Translations under genes and position numbers: made by a program | Assembly (NCBI RefSeq): GCF_011067745.1 | Contig: NZ_JAAMPJ010000011.1 | Span: 62,001-126,000 of the forward strand | From: Lentzea alba | Lineage (GTDB): Bacteria > Actinomycetota > Actinomycetes > Mycobacteriales > Pseudonocardiaceae | Length of the DNA stretch: 64,000 nucleotides | Reading direction: 5' to 3' | Notes under the pieces: generated by a model | What the model saw: the letters and a program-made list of their open reading frames with translations, nothing else | What the model was told of the DNA's origin: nothing | The model's database searches: none | Part shown: in pieces, positions 50,325 through 59,001 of the stretch | How positions within the stretch are numbered: position 1 is the first letter of the stretch | How the letters are laid out: every line of letters starts with the position of its first letter

Positions 50325-53042
50325 GTGCTCGACGCCGTCGAGCAGGCGCCCGCTACGGGGCTTGTCGTGGTTCAGGTCAGCGGTGAGCCGGGGATCGGCA
50401 AGACGTCGTTGCTCGCGGAGGTCGCGCGGCGGCTGCGGGAACGGCAGTGCGCGGTGCTGACTTCGGCGTCGGACGTGCTGGGCAAGCGGATTCCGTACGG
50501 CGCGGTGGTCGCGTTGATCAGGTCACTCGGTGCGGACAAGAGTCGCACGGATGCCTTGGCGGCGTTGGAGATCTCGGTTGCCGAGGACTCCGGTGCGTGG
50601 TTCGGGCGTGCGTGTGATCGAGTTGTGCGGGTGCTCACCGAGCTCACGGCTGCGCGTCCGGCGGCGTTGTTGATCGACGACCTCGACCACGTGGACGACG
50701 ACTCCCTGGCCTTGCTGACACTGGTGCTGCGGCGCGTGTCGGCGGCGCCGCTCGTGCTGGTCACCGCTAGCCGTTCGCACGTCAGTGAGCCAGGTGCGGA
50801 GAGCTTGTTGGATCGGGTTGAGCAGCATGCGGAGGTCATGCGGATCGAGCTTGCTCCGTTGTCGGGGGCGGATGTCGCGCGGATCGTCGAGTCGGTGCTG
50901 CAGACGGCCGTGGACGAGGGGCTCGCGCGCGAGGTCCGGCAACGATCCGACGGCAACCCCTTCTTCGTCACCGAGATCGCGCGCTCGTTGAGAGAACTCG
51001 ATCTGGTGACGGTCGACGGCAACCGCGCGCGGCTTGCGGTGTCGCCGGACGCGATTCGGCTGACTCGGCGCGAGGCCGTGCTTCGGCGGGTCGCACCGCT
51101 GGAGCACGACACACGGCTCGTGGCGCGTGCGGTTGCTGTGTTCAGAAGGGTTCGCCTCGACCAGATCTCTCTCCTCGCGCGTGTCGCGTCACTGCCAGAA
51201 GAGACTGTTGTCCAAGCGTTCGACGAACTGCTGCGCGCGCACATCGTGGTGCACGACGACGACCGCGGTTATCGCTTCTCGCACGCGCTTGTGGGTGAGG
51301 CGCTCTACCACGAGGTCGGCCCGGCTCAACGGCGTCACCTCCACAGCCTGATCTCCGCGCGTCTGCTGGACGACCGGGATCAGGGCCTTCAGGTCGACCT
51401 CCTGCAACTCGCCTGGCACCTCGCCGAGTCCGCCGCACCCGGTGACCGCGTGGCCGTCGGGGTTCTCGCCGAGGCCGCCTCGCTCGCTCGTGCGACCGCA
51501 CCCGAAACCGCCGCCGCATTGTGCGGCAAAGCCCTGCAGTTGTTGCCGCGCAACGCACCTGAGCGTGCCGAGTTGCTCGCGCTGCAATGCCGTGTGCTGG
51601 CCAGAGCTTCCCGCCCGGCACTGGCGATCGAGCCTGGGCTCGCCGCCTTGAAATCATTGGAAACCGGCCACGAACGCGCTCGCGTCGCCACGGCCGTGAT
51701 CTCGTCGCTCTTCTCGGTCGGTCGCACGGCAGAAGCGATGGAACTGGCAGACGTCGAAGTTGCGCGCGGTTCGGTCCCGGCCTCGTTGGAAGCCCAACGC
51801 GCCGTGCTGCTCATCTACAACAACCGTTACGAGGACGCGGCAAAGGAAGTCGCGCGCGTAGAGGCGTTGCCGATCAGCTCACCGGCCGAGGGCGTGATCG
51901 TCTTCGAACACCTCGCGATGCTGACCTCGTTGCTGTTCCAGCACGACAAGACCGTCGAGTTCGCCAACCGCGCCCTGTCCTGCAGCGACGGCCAGCCGAT
52001 GCTCGAACTGCAGGCTCTTTCCGTCTGTGCGTCGATCACCTCGCTCGCCGGCCTGGTGCACGACGCGTCGTGGCGGGTGCGGCGGGCCGAGGAGCTCGTC
52101 GACCAGGTCGGCTCGCACGGCTTCCGCGCGGAACGTGCCGCGTCCCGCATCGCCCTGGACTGGCTGGGCGGCCGCTGGGACGCCGCGCTGGACGGCATCG
52201 GCCGCTGGCTCCCCGACGTCGAGGCGGCGCAGGCCGATCAAGCCCTCGGCGTGCTGCACGCGATCGAACTGTCGATCCGCACCTGGCGCGGCGAGCTGGA
52301 CGTGGCGGCCCGGCTGGCCGCGCTGCCGGCGCCGCAGTCGATCAACATCTCGAAGCTGCACGCCATCGCACTGGCCGAGTACCTGATCGCCCGAGGCGAG
52401 CTGACCGAGGCCTACGACCTGCTCGCCGAGGCCGTGGGCGAACGGCTGGAGTCCTCCTACTCCTGCGTCCTGGTCGCGCGGATGATCGAACTCGACCTGG
52501 AACGCGGCCGCGCGGAAGCCGCCGACGAAGCACTGGAGCGGCTGGCCGCGGTGTCCGCCACCAGGGTGTCGCCCTGGTCGCGCACCACGATCCGCAGGGT
52601 GACCGGCGTGGCGAGGCAGGACGTCGAGCTGCTCAGGGAAGCGGTGTCCGAGGCCGCGCTCGGCGGGCTGGAGTTCGAGAAGGCCCGCGCACAGCTGGCT
52701 CTCGGCGAGGCGTCGAAAGACGAGGTACCGGTGCTCGTCGAGGCCTACACGGCGTTCCAACGGCTCGGTGCGCACGGACTCAGACGTCAGGCGGGCAACC
52801 GCCTCAGGACGTTGGGCGCCAAGGTGCCCAGGGCCCGCTCGAAGGCGCCGGGGCTGCTCACCGAGGCCGAGGAGAACGTGGCACGGCTGGTGCAGCAGGG
52901 CATGCGCAACCGCGACATCGCCGCAGCCCTGCACTACAGCCCGCGCACGATCGAGGTCTACCTGTCGAGGATCTACACGAAGCTGCACGTCTCATCACGT
53001 CTCGAACTGGCCCGTGTGCTGGACGCGATGCAACAGCGTTAG
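50325..53042 (+). CDS. large ATPase-LuxR family transcriptional regulator (LAL type)
   Basis: A regulator of at least 905 residues. The N-terminal AAA/NACHT-like ATPase has Walker A GEPGIGKT (residues 20-27 from the GTG) and Walker B ALLIDDLDHVDDD; the middle is a long helical TPR-like region; the C-terminal HTH is LTEAEENVARLVQQGMRNRD, then PRTIEVYLSRIYTKL. Family members integrate a nucleotide-dependent switch and inducer binding, often for secondary metabolism. The GTG at 50325 cuts off a conserved-looking APELWGREPELRA lead, which has no ATG/GTG/TTG in frame back to a stop at 50172; translation may begin at an ATC (50262) after GGGAGG. Confidence 0.85.
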   Translation: MLDAVEQAPATGLVVVQVSGEPGIGKTSLLAEVARRLRERQCAVLTSASDVLGKRIPYGAVVALIRSLGADKSRTDALAALEISVAEDSGAWFGRACDRVVRVLTELTAARPAALLIDDLDHVDDDSLALLTLVLRRVSAAPLVLVTASRSHVSEPGAESLLDRVEQHAEVMRIELAPLSGADVARIVESVLQTAVDEGLAREVRQRSDGNPFFVTEIARSLRELDLVTVDGNRARLAVSPDAIRLTRREAVLRRVAPLEHDTRLVARAVAVFRRVRLDQISLLARVASLPEETVVQAFDELLRAHIVVHDDDRGYRFSHALVGEALYHEVGPAQRRHLHSLISARLLDDRDQGLQVDLLQLAWHLAESAAPGDRVAVGVLAEAASLARATAPETAAALCGKALQLLPRNAPERAELLALQCRVLARASRPALAIEPGLAALKSLETGHERARVATAVISSLFSVGRTAEAMELADVEVARGSVPASLEAQRAVLLIYNNRYEDAAKEVARVEALPISSPAEGVIVFEHLAMLTSLLFQHDKTVEFANRALSCSDGQPMLELQALSVCASITSLAGLVHDASWRVRRAEELVDQVGSHGFRAERAASRIALDWLGGRWDAALDGIGRWLPDVEAAQADQALGVLHAIELSIRTWRGELDVAARLAALPAPQSINISKLHAIALAEYLIARGELTEAYDLLAEAVGERLESSYSCVLVARMIELDLERGRAEAADEALERLAAVSATRVSPWSRTTIRRVTGVARQDVELLREAVSEAALGGLEFEKARAQLALGEASKDEVPVLVEAYTAFQRLGAHGLRRQAGNRLRTLGAKVPRARSKAPGLLTEAEENVARLVQQGMRNRDIAAALHYSPRTIEVYLSRIYTKLHVSSRLELARVLDAMQQR

Positions 53043-53049
53043 TGCAGCG

Positions 53050-54003
53050 CTAACCGGGCGGCACGACCTTGCCCAGCCGCTTGCGCACGCCCTCTTCCTG
53101 GTACCGCGCAACGGTTTCCGCCAGCTGCTCGCACGCGCGCTCGATGGCCTCCCTGGCCTGGTTGCGCTCGCTGGTGATGGCGCTCAGGATCAGCCCGGTC
53201 AGCGCCACCGACCCGTTGAACGCCTGCAGCACGATCATCGTGGCCAGCAGGTCGTTGTTCGCGAGGTGCCCGCCGGCCCCCGACATCACGGCGGCCACCG
53301 AGATGATCGCGGCGCACGGTGCGGCGATCGCGTGCTGGAACCTCAGCGCGGCCCAGATCAGCATCGGGAACACCAGGAACAGCAGCCGCAACTGCGACGT
53401 CGTCACGAAGGCCGCGAGGACCGCGGTGACGATCAGCAACGCGCAGGCTTCCGCGAGCCGCAGCGGCGAGGCGTGCCACTGCCGGGGCAGCGTGAGCAGC
53501 AGCGGCGTGAACACCAGCACGCCCATCGCGTCGCCGGTCCACCAGACCGCCACCACGGCCGGCATTTCGTGCCACGGGATGCCGCCGTCGATCTTCAACG
53601 CCGCCGAGCCGATCAGCGCGCTGATCAGCATCGCCCCCAGCGCGCCCGCGAAGACGAGCAGCAACGCGTCCTTCAACCGGTCGAGCTGCGGCCGGAACCC
53701 GAACCGCGTCAGGAGGTACCAGGCGGCCAGCGGGGCGGCGGTGTTGCCGATCGTGATCACCACGACCGCCCACGGGCCCGAGTCGAGCGCGATGTTGGCG
53801 GTCAACGCACCGAGCGCGATGCCGGGCCAGATCTTGCCGCCCGACATCAGCAGCGCCGCCACCGAGATCCCGGTGGGCAGCCACAGTGGAGTGACCTGGC
53901 CCTTGACGAGCGCCAGGACCAGTCCCACCTTGGCCGTCGCGTAGTAGGCGACCGCCACCGCGAGCACGGTGAGGGTAGTGCGCAGTCCGGCGTTCACCGG
54001 CAC
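53050..54003 (-). CDS. stand-alone MASE1 membrane protein
   Basis: About 317 residues with roughly eight membrane helices. VGLVLALVKGQVTPLWLPTG, ISVAALLMSGGKIWPGIALG, and AVWWTGDAMGVLVFTPLLL are the characteristic MASE1 motifs. MASE1 normally forms the sensory input of histidine kinases or GGDEF proteins; here the protein stops after a short coiled coil (SERNQAREAIERACEQLAET) with no output domain. It might work through a separate partner. The N-terminus is uncertain: GTG codons at 54003, 54012 and 54066 are possible. It converges with the LuxR gene, whose stop lies 7 nt away. Confidence 0.78.
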   Translation of the reverse strand: MPVNAGLRTTLTVLAVAVAYYATAKVGLVLALVKGQVTPLWLPTGISVAALLMSGGKIWPGIALGALTANIALDSGPWAVVVITIGNTAAPLAAWYLLTRFGFRPQLDRLKDALLLVFAGALGAMLISALIGSAALKIDGGIPWHEMPAVVAVWWTGDAMGVLVFTPLLLTLPRQWHASPLRLAEACALLIVTAVLAAFVTTSQLRLLFLVFPMLIWAALRFQHAIAAPCAAIISVAAVMSGAGGHLANNDLLATMIVLQAFNGSVALTGLILSAITSERNQAREAIERACEQLAETVARYQEEGVRKRLGKVVPPG

Positions 54004-54138
54004 ATGCTCCACCCGTGCACACAGGACCGCCAGACCCGGCCACAGGGCGTACCCACTCGGACTCACTCCGTGGGTAATGGCTTAGTTGTCGTGGAAGCCG
54101 CACTACAGCCCGGCGCCGCCAGAACGTGAGATGGGCAC

Positions 54139-54786
54139 ATGCGCACAGCCGAGGCGGCCGACGAGGTCCGGGTGGAGGACGGCGGACGTCGCGTGGTGGT
54201 GGTCGCGGGCCGTCTGCACCTCCCGGTCTCCGCGGGCGTCACCGACGACCAGGCGCTGACACTGGCCAGAGCGGGCACAACGGCTTGGCACCTCCTACGC
54301 ACGTGCGCGCACCTCAGGCCGGACGAGTCGATCGTCGTGCACGACGCCGCGAGCGAGGTCGGCGCGATCGCGGTCCAACTGGCCCGCAGTTTCGGCGCCG
54401 GACGCGTGATCGCCACGGACTCCAGCCAGGCCCGCCGGCGCAGGGCTCTCAAGCTCGGCGCCGACGTCGCCGTCGAATCCGACCGAGACGGGCTCGCCGA
54501 GCGGCTGATCCAGGCGAACGAGGGCAAACATGTCGACATCGTGCTCGATCCGGGTTACACCATAAAACCTTCGTTAGAGGCTCTTGCACCTTTTGGCAGG
54601 ATCGTCTGCTACGGCGCTGACCAGGAAGAATCCATCAAGATGACCGGTCTGCTCAGCGGCTCACGCGCGGTCATCGGCTTCCGCTTCGAGCACACCCTCG
54701 AACGACCCGACATGATCGCAAGGGCGGTCAGTGAGCTGTTCGGGTTGACCTCGGCCGGCCGGTTGCGTCCGATGGCAGCTGACTAG
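54139..54786 (+). CDS. zinc-type (quinone oxidoreductase-like) dehydrogenase lacking the N-terminal domain
   Basis: A 215-residue fragment of the medium-chain dehydrogenase family. The cofactor domain is present: LARAGTTAWHLLRTCAHLRP, VVHDAASEVGAIAVQLARSF, GAGRVIATDSSQARRRRALK (LGAD), VDIVLDPGYT and LAPFGRIVCYGAD. The GroES-like catalytic domain is reduced to about 40 residues and the C-terminus is short; complete relatives have some 310-340 residues. AASEVGAIAV replaces the usual AAGGVG motif. Probably a remnant, although the frame is intact. It precedes the molybdopterin enzyme by 34 nt. Confidence 0.6.
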   Translation: MRTAEAADEVRVEDGGRRVVVVAGRLHLPVSAGVTDDQALTLARAGTTAWHLLRTCAHLRPDESIVVHDAASEVGAIAVQLARSFGAGRVIATDSSQARRRRALKLGADVAVESDRDGLAERLIQANEGKHVDIVLDPGYTIKPSLEALAPFGRIVCYGADQEESIKMTGLLSGSRAVIGFRFEHTLERPDMIARAVSELFGLTSAGRLRPMAAD

Positions 54787-54820
54787 TACTCGTTGGTAAC
54801 AAGCTGGTGGAGGGGACCCC

Positions 54821-56959
54821 ATGAGGACCGTGTTCACGACCTGCCCGCTGTGCGAAGCGACGTGCGGGCTGGAGCTGACGGTCGAGGGCGACCGCATCAC
54901 GAAGGTGCGCGGCGACCGCGAGGACGACTTCAGCAGGGGCTTCATCTGCCCGAAGGGCGCCTCGCTCGGCACGCTCGACGCCGATCCCGACCGCCTGAGC
55001 ACCCCGCTGATCAAGCGCGACGGCGAGTTCCGGGAAGCGACCTGGGACGAGGCCTTCCGGTACATCGACGAACGGCTGAAGGACTTCCCGGACCGCAACG
55101 CGGTCGCGATGTACCTCGGCAACCCGGTCGTGCACTCGCTCGCCGGCGGCCTCTACGCCGGACCGCTGCGCAAGGCGCTGGGCAGCCGCAACGTCTTCAC
55201 CGCCAGCACCGTCGACCAGATGCCCAAGCACGTCCAGTGCGGCCACATGTACGGCAGCATCTTCTCGATCCCGGTGCCCGACATCGACCGCACCGACTTC
55301 ATGCTGGTCCTGGGCGCGGACCCGTTCTCGTCCAACGGCAGCCTGTGGACGGTTCCGGACGTGCCCGGCCGATTCAAGGACCTGCAGAAACGCGGTGGTT
55401 CGTTCGTCGTCGTCGATCCGCGCCGCAGCCGCACGGCCGCAGCCGCCGATCAGCACGTCGTGATCCGCCCCGGCACGGATGTGTTCCTGCTGCTGGCGTT
55501 GATCCACGAGCTGTTCGCGCAGGACCTGGTGAACCTGCGAGACCTCGCCGAGCACGTCACCGACCACACGGGGATCCGCCAGCACGTCGCGCCGTTCAGC
55601 CCTGAGGCCGTTGCGGAACGCACGGGCGTTGAGGTGGAAACGATCCGAGCGCTCGCACGGCGGTTGGCTGAAGCGGACCGTGCTGCTGTGTACGGCCGTA
55701 TCGGCACCACGACCGTTGAGTTCGGCACGGTCGCGTCGTGGGCGGTCGACACGCTCAACATCCTGACCGGCAACCTCGACCGGCCGGGCGGCGTGATGTG
55801 GCCGTTGCCCGCGCACAGCAAGCGCGGTACGGGCCGCGGCAAGGGTTTCGGCATCGGCCGCTGGCACAGCCGGGTCAAGGGACACCCCGAGGTGATGGGG
55901 GAGTACCCGGCCGTCACGATGGTCGACGAGATCGAGACGCCCGGCGACGGCCAGGTGCGGGCGCTGTTCACGATCGGCGGCAACCCCGCGCTGTCGTTGC
56001 CGAACTCGGCCCGCGTGAACGCCGCTCTGTCCGGGTTGGACTTCATGGTCAGCGTCGACCCGTACCTCAACGAGACGACCCGGCACGCGGACGTCATCCT
56101 GCCGACGCCGCCGCCGTCCCGCCGCGACCACTACGACATCGCGTTCCTCAACAACTCCGTGCGCAACGTCGCGAAGTACTCGCGCGCGGCAATTCCGCTG
56201 GAGGAAGGCAGGGTCGACGAGACGGACATCTTCTTCCGGCTCGCCACGATCTTCAGCGGCCTGGGCCCGGCAGCCGATCTCGACGCCATCGCGGCCTTCC
56301 AACTGGCCGACCTGAAGCAGAAGGCCGGTGTCGACTTCGAACCCGAGGGCGAGACGCGCGAGGAACGCTTGCTGGATCTGAAGCTCCGCACCGGCCCGTA
56401 CGGGGTTTCGCTCCGGCAGTTGCTCGACCACCCGCACGGCATCGACCTCGGCCCGCTCACCTCACGCCTGCCGGAGATCCTGCGCACGGAGTCCGGCAGG
56501 ATCGAACTGACCCCGCAGCCGATAGTGGACGACTTCCCGCGCGTGCTGGAAGCGTTGGAGCACCCCGAGACCGAGATGGTGCTCGTCGGCCGCCGGCACC
56601 TGCGCACCAACAACTCCTGGATGCACAACGTGCCCGCGCTGGTGAAGGGCAAGCCGTTGTGCACGCTGCTCGTCAACCCCGGCGACGCCGACCGCCTCGG
56701 ACTGCGGGACGGCGGGACCGCCCAGGTCACCTCGCGCGTCGGCAAGATCGAGGTGCTGGTCGAGGTCACCGCCGACATCGCGCCCGGCGTCGTCTCGATG
56801 CCGCACGGCTGGGGCCACGACCAGCCCGGCACGCAGCTCAGCGTCGCCCGTGAGCACGCTGGCGTGAACGTCAACCTCCTCACCGACGACCTCCGCATCG
56901 ACCCGCTCTCGGGCACCGCCGTCCTGAACGGCACCCGAGTGCAGGTCGTGCCCGCCTAG
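54821..56959 (+). CDS. molybdopterin-dependent oxidoreductase with one 4Fe-4S cluster
   Basis: A 712-residue DMSO-reductase-family enzyme. The N-terminal cluster motif is C8-x2-C11-x3-C15 with C43 in FICPKG. The cofactor domains include VLGADPFSSNGSLWTVPDVP, VVVDPRRSRTAAAADQHVVI, GRIGTTTVEFGTVASWAVDT, NPALSLPNSARV and the C-terminal MoCo-dinucleotide domain (RTNNSWMHN, MPHGWGHDQPGTQL). It resembles formate-dehydrogenase or nitrate-reductase-like proteins of actinobacteria. No electron-transfer subunit or TAT signal is seen, so it is likely cytoplasmic with an unknown acceptor. It is followed 28 nt later by an acyl-CoA synthetase. Confidence 0.88.
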   Translation: MRTVFTTCPLCEATCGLELTVEGDRITKVRGDREDDFSRGFICPKGASLGTLDADPDRLSTPLIKRDGEFREATWDEAFRYIDERLKDFPDRNAVAMYLGNPVVHSLAGGLYAGPLRKALGSRNVFTASTVDQMPKHVQCGHMYGSIFSIPVPDIDRTDFMLVLGADPFSSNGSLWTVPDVPGRFKDLQKRGGSFVVVDPRRSRTAAAADQHVVIRPGTDVFLLLALIHELFAQDLVNLRDLAEHVTDHTGIRQHVAPFSPEAVAERTGVEVETIRALARRLAEADRAAVYGRIGTTTVEFGTVASWAVDTLNILTGNLDRPGGVMWPLPAHSKRGTGRGKGFGIGRWHSRVKGHPEVMGEYPAVTMVDEIETPGDGQVRALFTIGGNPALSLPNSARVNAALSGLDFMVSVDPYLNETTRHADVILPTPPPSRRDHYDIAFLNNSVRNVAKYSRAAIPLEEGRVDETDIFFRLATIFSGLGPAADLDAIAAFQLADLKQKAGVDFEPEGETREERLLDLKLRTGPYGVSLRQLLDHPHGIDLGPLTSRLPEILRTESGRIELTPQPIVDDFPRVLEALEHPETEMVLVGRRHLRTNNSWMHNVPALVKGKPLCTLLVNPGDADRLGLRDGGTAQVTSRVGKIEVLVEVTADIAPGVVSMPHGWGHDQPGTQLSVAREHAGVNVNLLTDDLRIDPLSGTAVLNGTRVQVVPA

Positions 56960-56987
56960 AAAACCCGCCGATTTCCTAGGAGCCGCC

Positions 56988-58769
56988 ATGACCGCCGGAG
57001 TCACCAGCCCGAACGCGGTGCAGACCGTCCGCCGGATAGCCGACCTGCCGTTCCTCGCGGAGCAGGCGTACGGCGACGCGGTGGCGTGGCGGTTCAAGCA
57101 GAACGGCGAGTGGCGCGACCAGACCTACGCCGAGGTCTCCGAGCTGGTGCTGGACCTCGCCTCGGGGTTCGTCCACGCCGGACTGAAGGCGGGCGACCGG
57201 GTCTGCGTGCTGGCGAACACCCGTCCTGAGTGGACGGCGGTGGAACTGGCCGTGCTCGCGGCGGGCGGCATCGTCGTGCCGATCTACCCGTCCAGCACGT
57301 CCGAGGAGATCGCCTGGGTGGTCGGCGACTCCGGCGCGTCGATCGTGGTGGCCGAGGACGAGGCCCAGTGCGTCAAGGTCGACGCGGTCAGGGGCGAACT
57401 CCCGGAACTGCGAACAGTTTTCACGATTGACGCGGCCGGTGATCGCCCGAGCCTGGCCGAGCTGCAGGACACCGGCCGCACCGCGCCGCTGGCCGCCGAA
57501 CTGGACACCCGTCGGGCCGCGATCAGGCCCGAGGACCCAGGTCTGATCATCTACACCTCGGGCACCACCGGCCCGCCCAAGGGCTGCGTCCTGACCAACG
57601 AGAACTGGGTCGCGTTGTGCCGGCTCGCCGAAGAAGCCCGCATCGACGCGATGACCGGCACCGTCTACCTGTTCCTGCCGCTGGCGCACGTCTTCGCGCA
57701 GATCGTCATGTTCGGCACCATGTACCGCGGCGGCGCGTTGGCGTACTTCGGCGGTGACATGGCGGCGATCGTGCCGGAGCTGGCCGAGGTGCGGCCGACG
57801 TTCCTGCCTTCCGTGCCGCGGATCTTCGAGAAGATCTACACGTTCGTCACCTCGGCCGTGCCGCCGGAGCAGCTCGCTCAGGCCGTGACGCTGGGTCTGG
57901 AGGTGCGACGCCGGCGCGCCGCGGGTGAACCCGTGCCCGCGGAGATGGCGGCCGCGTTCGAACAGGTCGACGCGCTGTTCGCCAAGGTGCGCGCGGTGTT
58001 CGGCGGCCGGCTCGTGCAGGCGCTCTCCGGTGCCGCACCGATCTCTCGCGAGGTGCTGCAGTTCTTCCACGCGGCCGGCGTGCCGGTGCTGGAGGGTTAC
58101 GGCATGACCGAGTCCACGGCGGTGGGCACCATCAACACGCTGAGCCGCTTCAAGCTCGGCTCGGTCGGCGCGTCCGGCATCTCCGGCCTGGAAATGGCGG
58201 TGGGGGAGGACGGTGAGCTGCTGATGCGCGGCCCGCACGTCTTCGCCGGGTACTGGCGCAACGACGAGGCGACGGCTGCCACGATCAAGAACGGCTGGCT
58301 GCACACCGGCGACCTCGGCGAGATCGACGCGGACGGTTTCGTCACGATCACGGGGCGCAAGAAGGACATCATCATCACCGCCGGTGGCAAGAACATCGCG
58401 CCGGCGAACGTGGAGAACGTGCTGCGCCAGTCGCGCTGGATCTCGCACGCCGTGTTGTTCGGCGATCGCAAGCCCTACTGCGTGGCCCTGATCACACTCG
58501 ACGCCGACGAGATCGTGCCGTGGGCGACGGCACGTGGTTTGCCGTCCGACCTCGAATCTTTGGTGGGTCACCCGGACGTGCGAACGCTCGTGCAGGGAGT
58601 TGTTGACGAAGCGAACTCGCACTTCGCCAGTGTTTCCCAGGTGAAGAAGTTCGTGCTGCTCACCCGCGACCTGTCACAGGAGGAAGGTGAGCTCACCCCG
58701 ACGTTGAAGGTCAAACGCAACGTGGTGCACCGCCTTCACTCTGCGTTGTACGAAGGGCTCTACGCGTAA
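56988..58769 (+). CDS. long-chain acyl-CoA synthetase (AMP-dependent ligase)
   Basis: A 593-residue ANL enzyme of the FAA1/FadD15-like group: LIIYTSGTTGPPKGCVLTNE, FLPLAHVFAQIVMF, VLEGYGMTESTAVGTIN, WLHTGDLGEIDADGFVTITG and KKDIIITAGGKNIAPANVEN. It makes acyl-CoA from fatty acids. It is clearly related to the enzyme at 9170-10990 in overall design, yet has a different neighbourhood. The CTAGGAG ribosome site is 5 nt before the ATG. It ends the plus-strand run; a 232-nt convergent gap with the second palindrome follows. Confidence 0.9.
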   Translation: MTAGVTSPNAVQTVRRIADLPFLAEQAYGDAVAWRFKQNGEWRDQTYAEVSELVLDLASGFVHAGLKAGDRVCVLANTRPEWTAVELAVLAAGGIVVPIYPSSTSEEIAWVVGDSGASIVVAEDEAQCVKVDAVRGELPELRTVFTIDAAGDRPSLAELQDTGRTAPLAAELDTRRAAIRPEDPGLIIYTSGTTGPPKGCVLTNENWVALCRLAEEARIDAMTGTVYLFLPLAHVFAQIVMFGTMYRGGALAYFGGDMAAIVPELAEVRPTFLPSVPRIFEKIYTFVTSAVPPEQLAQAVTLGLEVRRRRAAGEPVPAEMAAAFEQVDALFAKVRAVFGGRLVQALSGAAPISREVLQFFHAAGVPVLEGYGMTESTAVGTINTLSRFKLGSVGASGISGLEMAVGEDGELLMRGPHVFAGYWRNDEATAATIKNGWLHTGDLGEIDADGFVTITGRKKDIIITAGGKNIAPANVENVLRQSRWISHAVLFGDRKPYCVALITLDADEIVPWATARGLPSDLESLVGHPDVRTLVQGVVDEANSHFASVSQVKKFVLLTRDLSQEEGELTPTLKVKRNVVHRLHSALYEGLYA

Positions 58770-58945
58770 CCCGTACGTACGAGAAATCCAAAAACAGGTA
58801 CATCCACCCTGGCGGATTCCGTCCGCTCAGGGCAGAGTGGAACACCAAGCGGCGCCAGGCCCCCTCCCCCCTCGGGCCCAGCCGCTTCGCGGCCCCGGCT
58901 CACGGCGTACTCCCCCCAGACGCCCTTGCCGGGGCCGCCTTGTAC

Positions 58946-59000
58946 GTTGATGAGGGGAGCTTTCATAAACCTCAGGTTTATGAAAGCTCCCCTCATCAAC
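58946..59000. terminator. perfect 27-bp inverted repeat between convergent genes (palindrome family, copy 2)
   Basis: Left arm 58946-58972, loop base C at 58973, right arm 58974-59000, all 27 pairs complementary. The centre is ATAAACCT-C-AGGTTTAT. The LacI-type gene stops at 59002, so the palindrome directly abuts it. Compared with copy 1, arm positions such as GG versus AA before ACCT are changed together on both arms. The rest of the 232-nt gap (58770-58945) is C-rich with a GGCCCAGCCGC/GCGGCC hairpin and no gene. Confidence 0.75.
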
Positions 59001-59001
59001 A

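Noticed and set aside
48753..59000. The two 27-bp palindromes as miniature transposons (MITEs) with a 10-kb unit between them
   Set aside because: No target-site duplication is seen at either copy, the copies differ in arm sequence with compensation, and the genes between them are ordinary chromosomal types.
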